DNA from: Heterodera schachtii
Taxonomy: Eukaryota > Nematoda > Chromadorea > Rhabditida > Heteroderidae
Assembly: GCA_023374025.1 (NCBI GenBank)
Contig: SIJG01000069.1
Coordinates: 134,814 to 198,813 of the forward strand
Reading direction: 5' to 3'
DNA: 64,000 nucleotides
Part shown: in pieces, positions 63,800 to 64,000 of the stretch
Position numbering within the stretch: the first letter of the stretch is position 1
How the letters are laid out: each line of letters opens with the position of its first letter
Position numbers and translations under genes: made by a program
The notes under the pieces: generated by a model
What the model was told of the DNA's origin: nothing
Seen by the model: only the letters and a program-made list of their open reading frames with translations
Database searches by the model: none

Positions 63800-64000
63800 C
63801 TAAAAGAATTTCGCGATCAACCCCCCCCCCCTTTCCCTCTTTCTCTTCAACATTTCTATTCACCCATTTGCCGCGATGGCCATTGGCCCAAAATGCAGAT
63901 GCGTTTGATCAAAGAATGACACCGATTGGGATGAAGTGCGCCGAAGAGGAAGAGAGAAAGGCAGAGATAACAGACACACTTCACTCTTCTGTCCCTTCTT

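Overview
The window looks like nuclear DNA of a plant-parasitic (tylenchid) nematode. It is AT-rich, has small introns with GT/AG ends, and carries a coiled-coil plus SPRY-domain gene of the kind greatly expanded in cyst nematodes such as Globodera. That assignment is an inference from gene families. Most of the window is mobile DNA; ordinary genes survive mainly at the two ends.

Layout. (1) 1-5.1 kb: a minus-strand SPRY gene (1178-3184) with one frameshift in the SPRY domain, then nested MITEs and a GA microsatellite. (2) 5.1-24.5 kb: a very large minus-strand Ty3/gypsy-type LTR element. Its 5' LTR is 24174-24479 with a primer-binding site resembling initiator tRNA-Met. A 2.7 kb non-coding leader full of short dyad-symmetric motifs follows, then a UPF1-like superfamily 1 helicase gene (21475-18024, in three pieces), gag (17574-15907), one ORF carrying an envelope-like glycoprotein fused upstream of protease-RT-RNase H-integrase (15885-9427), a polypurine tract, and an LTR at 8145-8449. 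A second, truncated LTR+leader copy (5.8-8.1 kb) and an LTR copy at 5115-5420 lie beyond it. (3) 24.48-34.70 kb: an inverted-repeat structure with 1.5 kb arms, containing a broken non-LTR retrotransposon and a member of a local gene family. (4) 28.9-56.2 kb: at least six members or remnants of an unrecognised gene family whose better-preserved copies start with a signal-peptide exon, on both strands, with many foldback/MITE insertions; the member at 48614-49442 looks intact. (5) 57.5-62.4 kb: twelve exons of a heterotrimeric G-protein alpha subunit whose P-loop exons are not visible, with a nested GC-rich foldback element in one intron. (6) 62.77-64 kb: the 3' half of a membrane-protein gene that runs off the window.

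The most notable system is the retroelement. It combines a host-like RNA helicase, an envelope glycoprotein placed upstream of pol, a single in-frame UAG between gag and env-pol, and repeated palindromic motifs in both non-coding and coding parts. The second is the secreted gene family, whose exons have been duplicated, inverted, broken and packaged inside mobile DNA.
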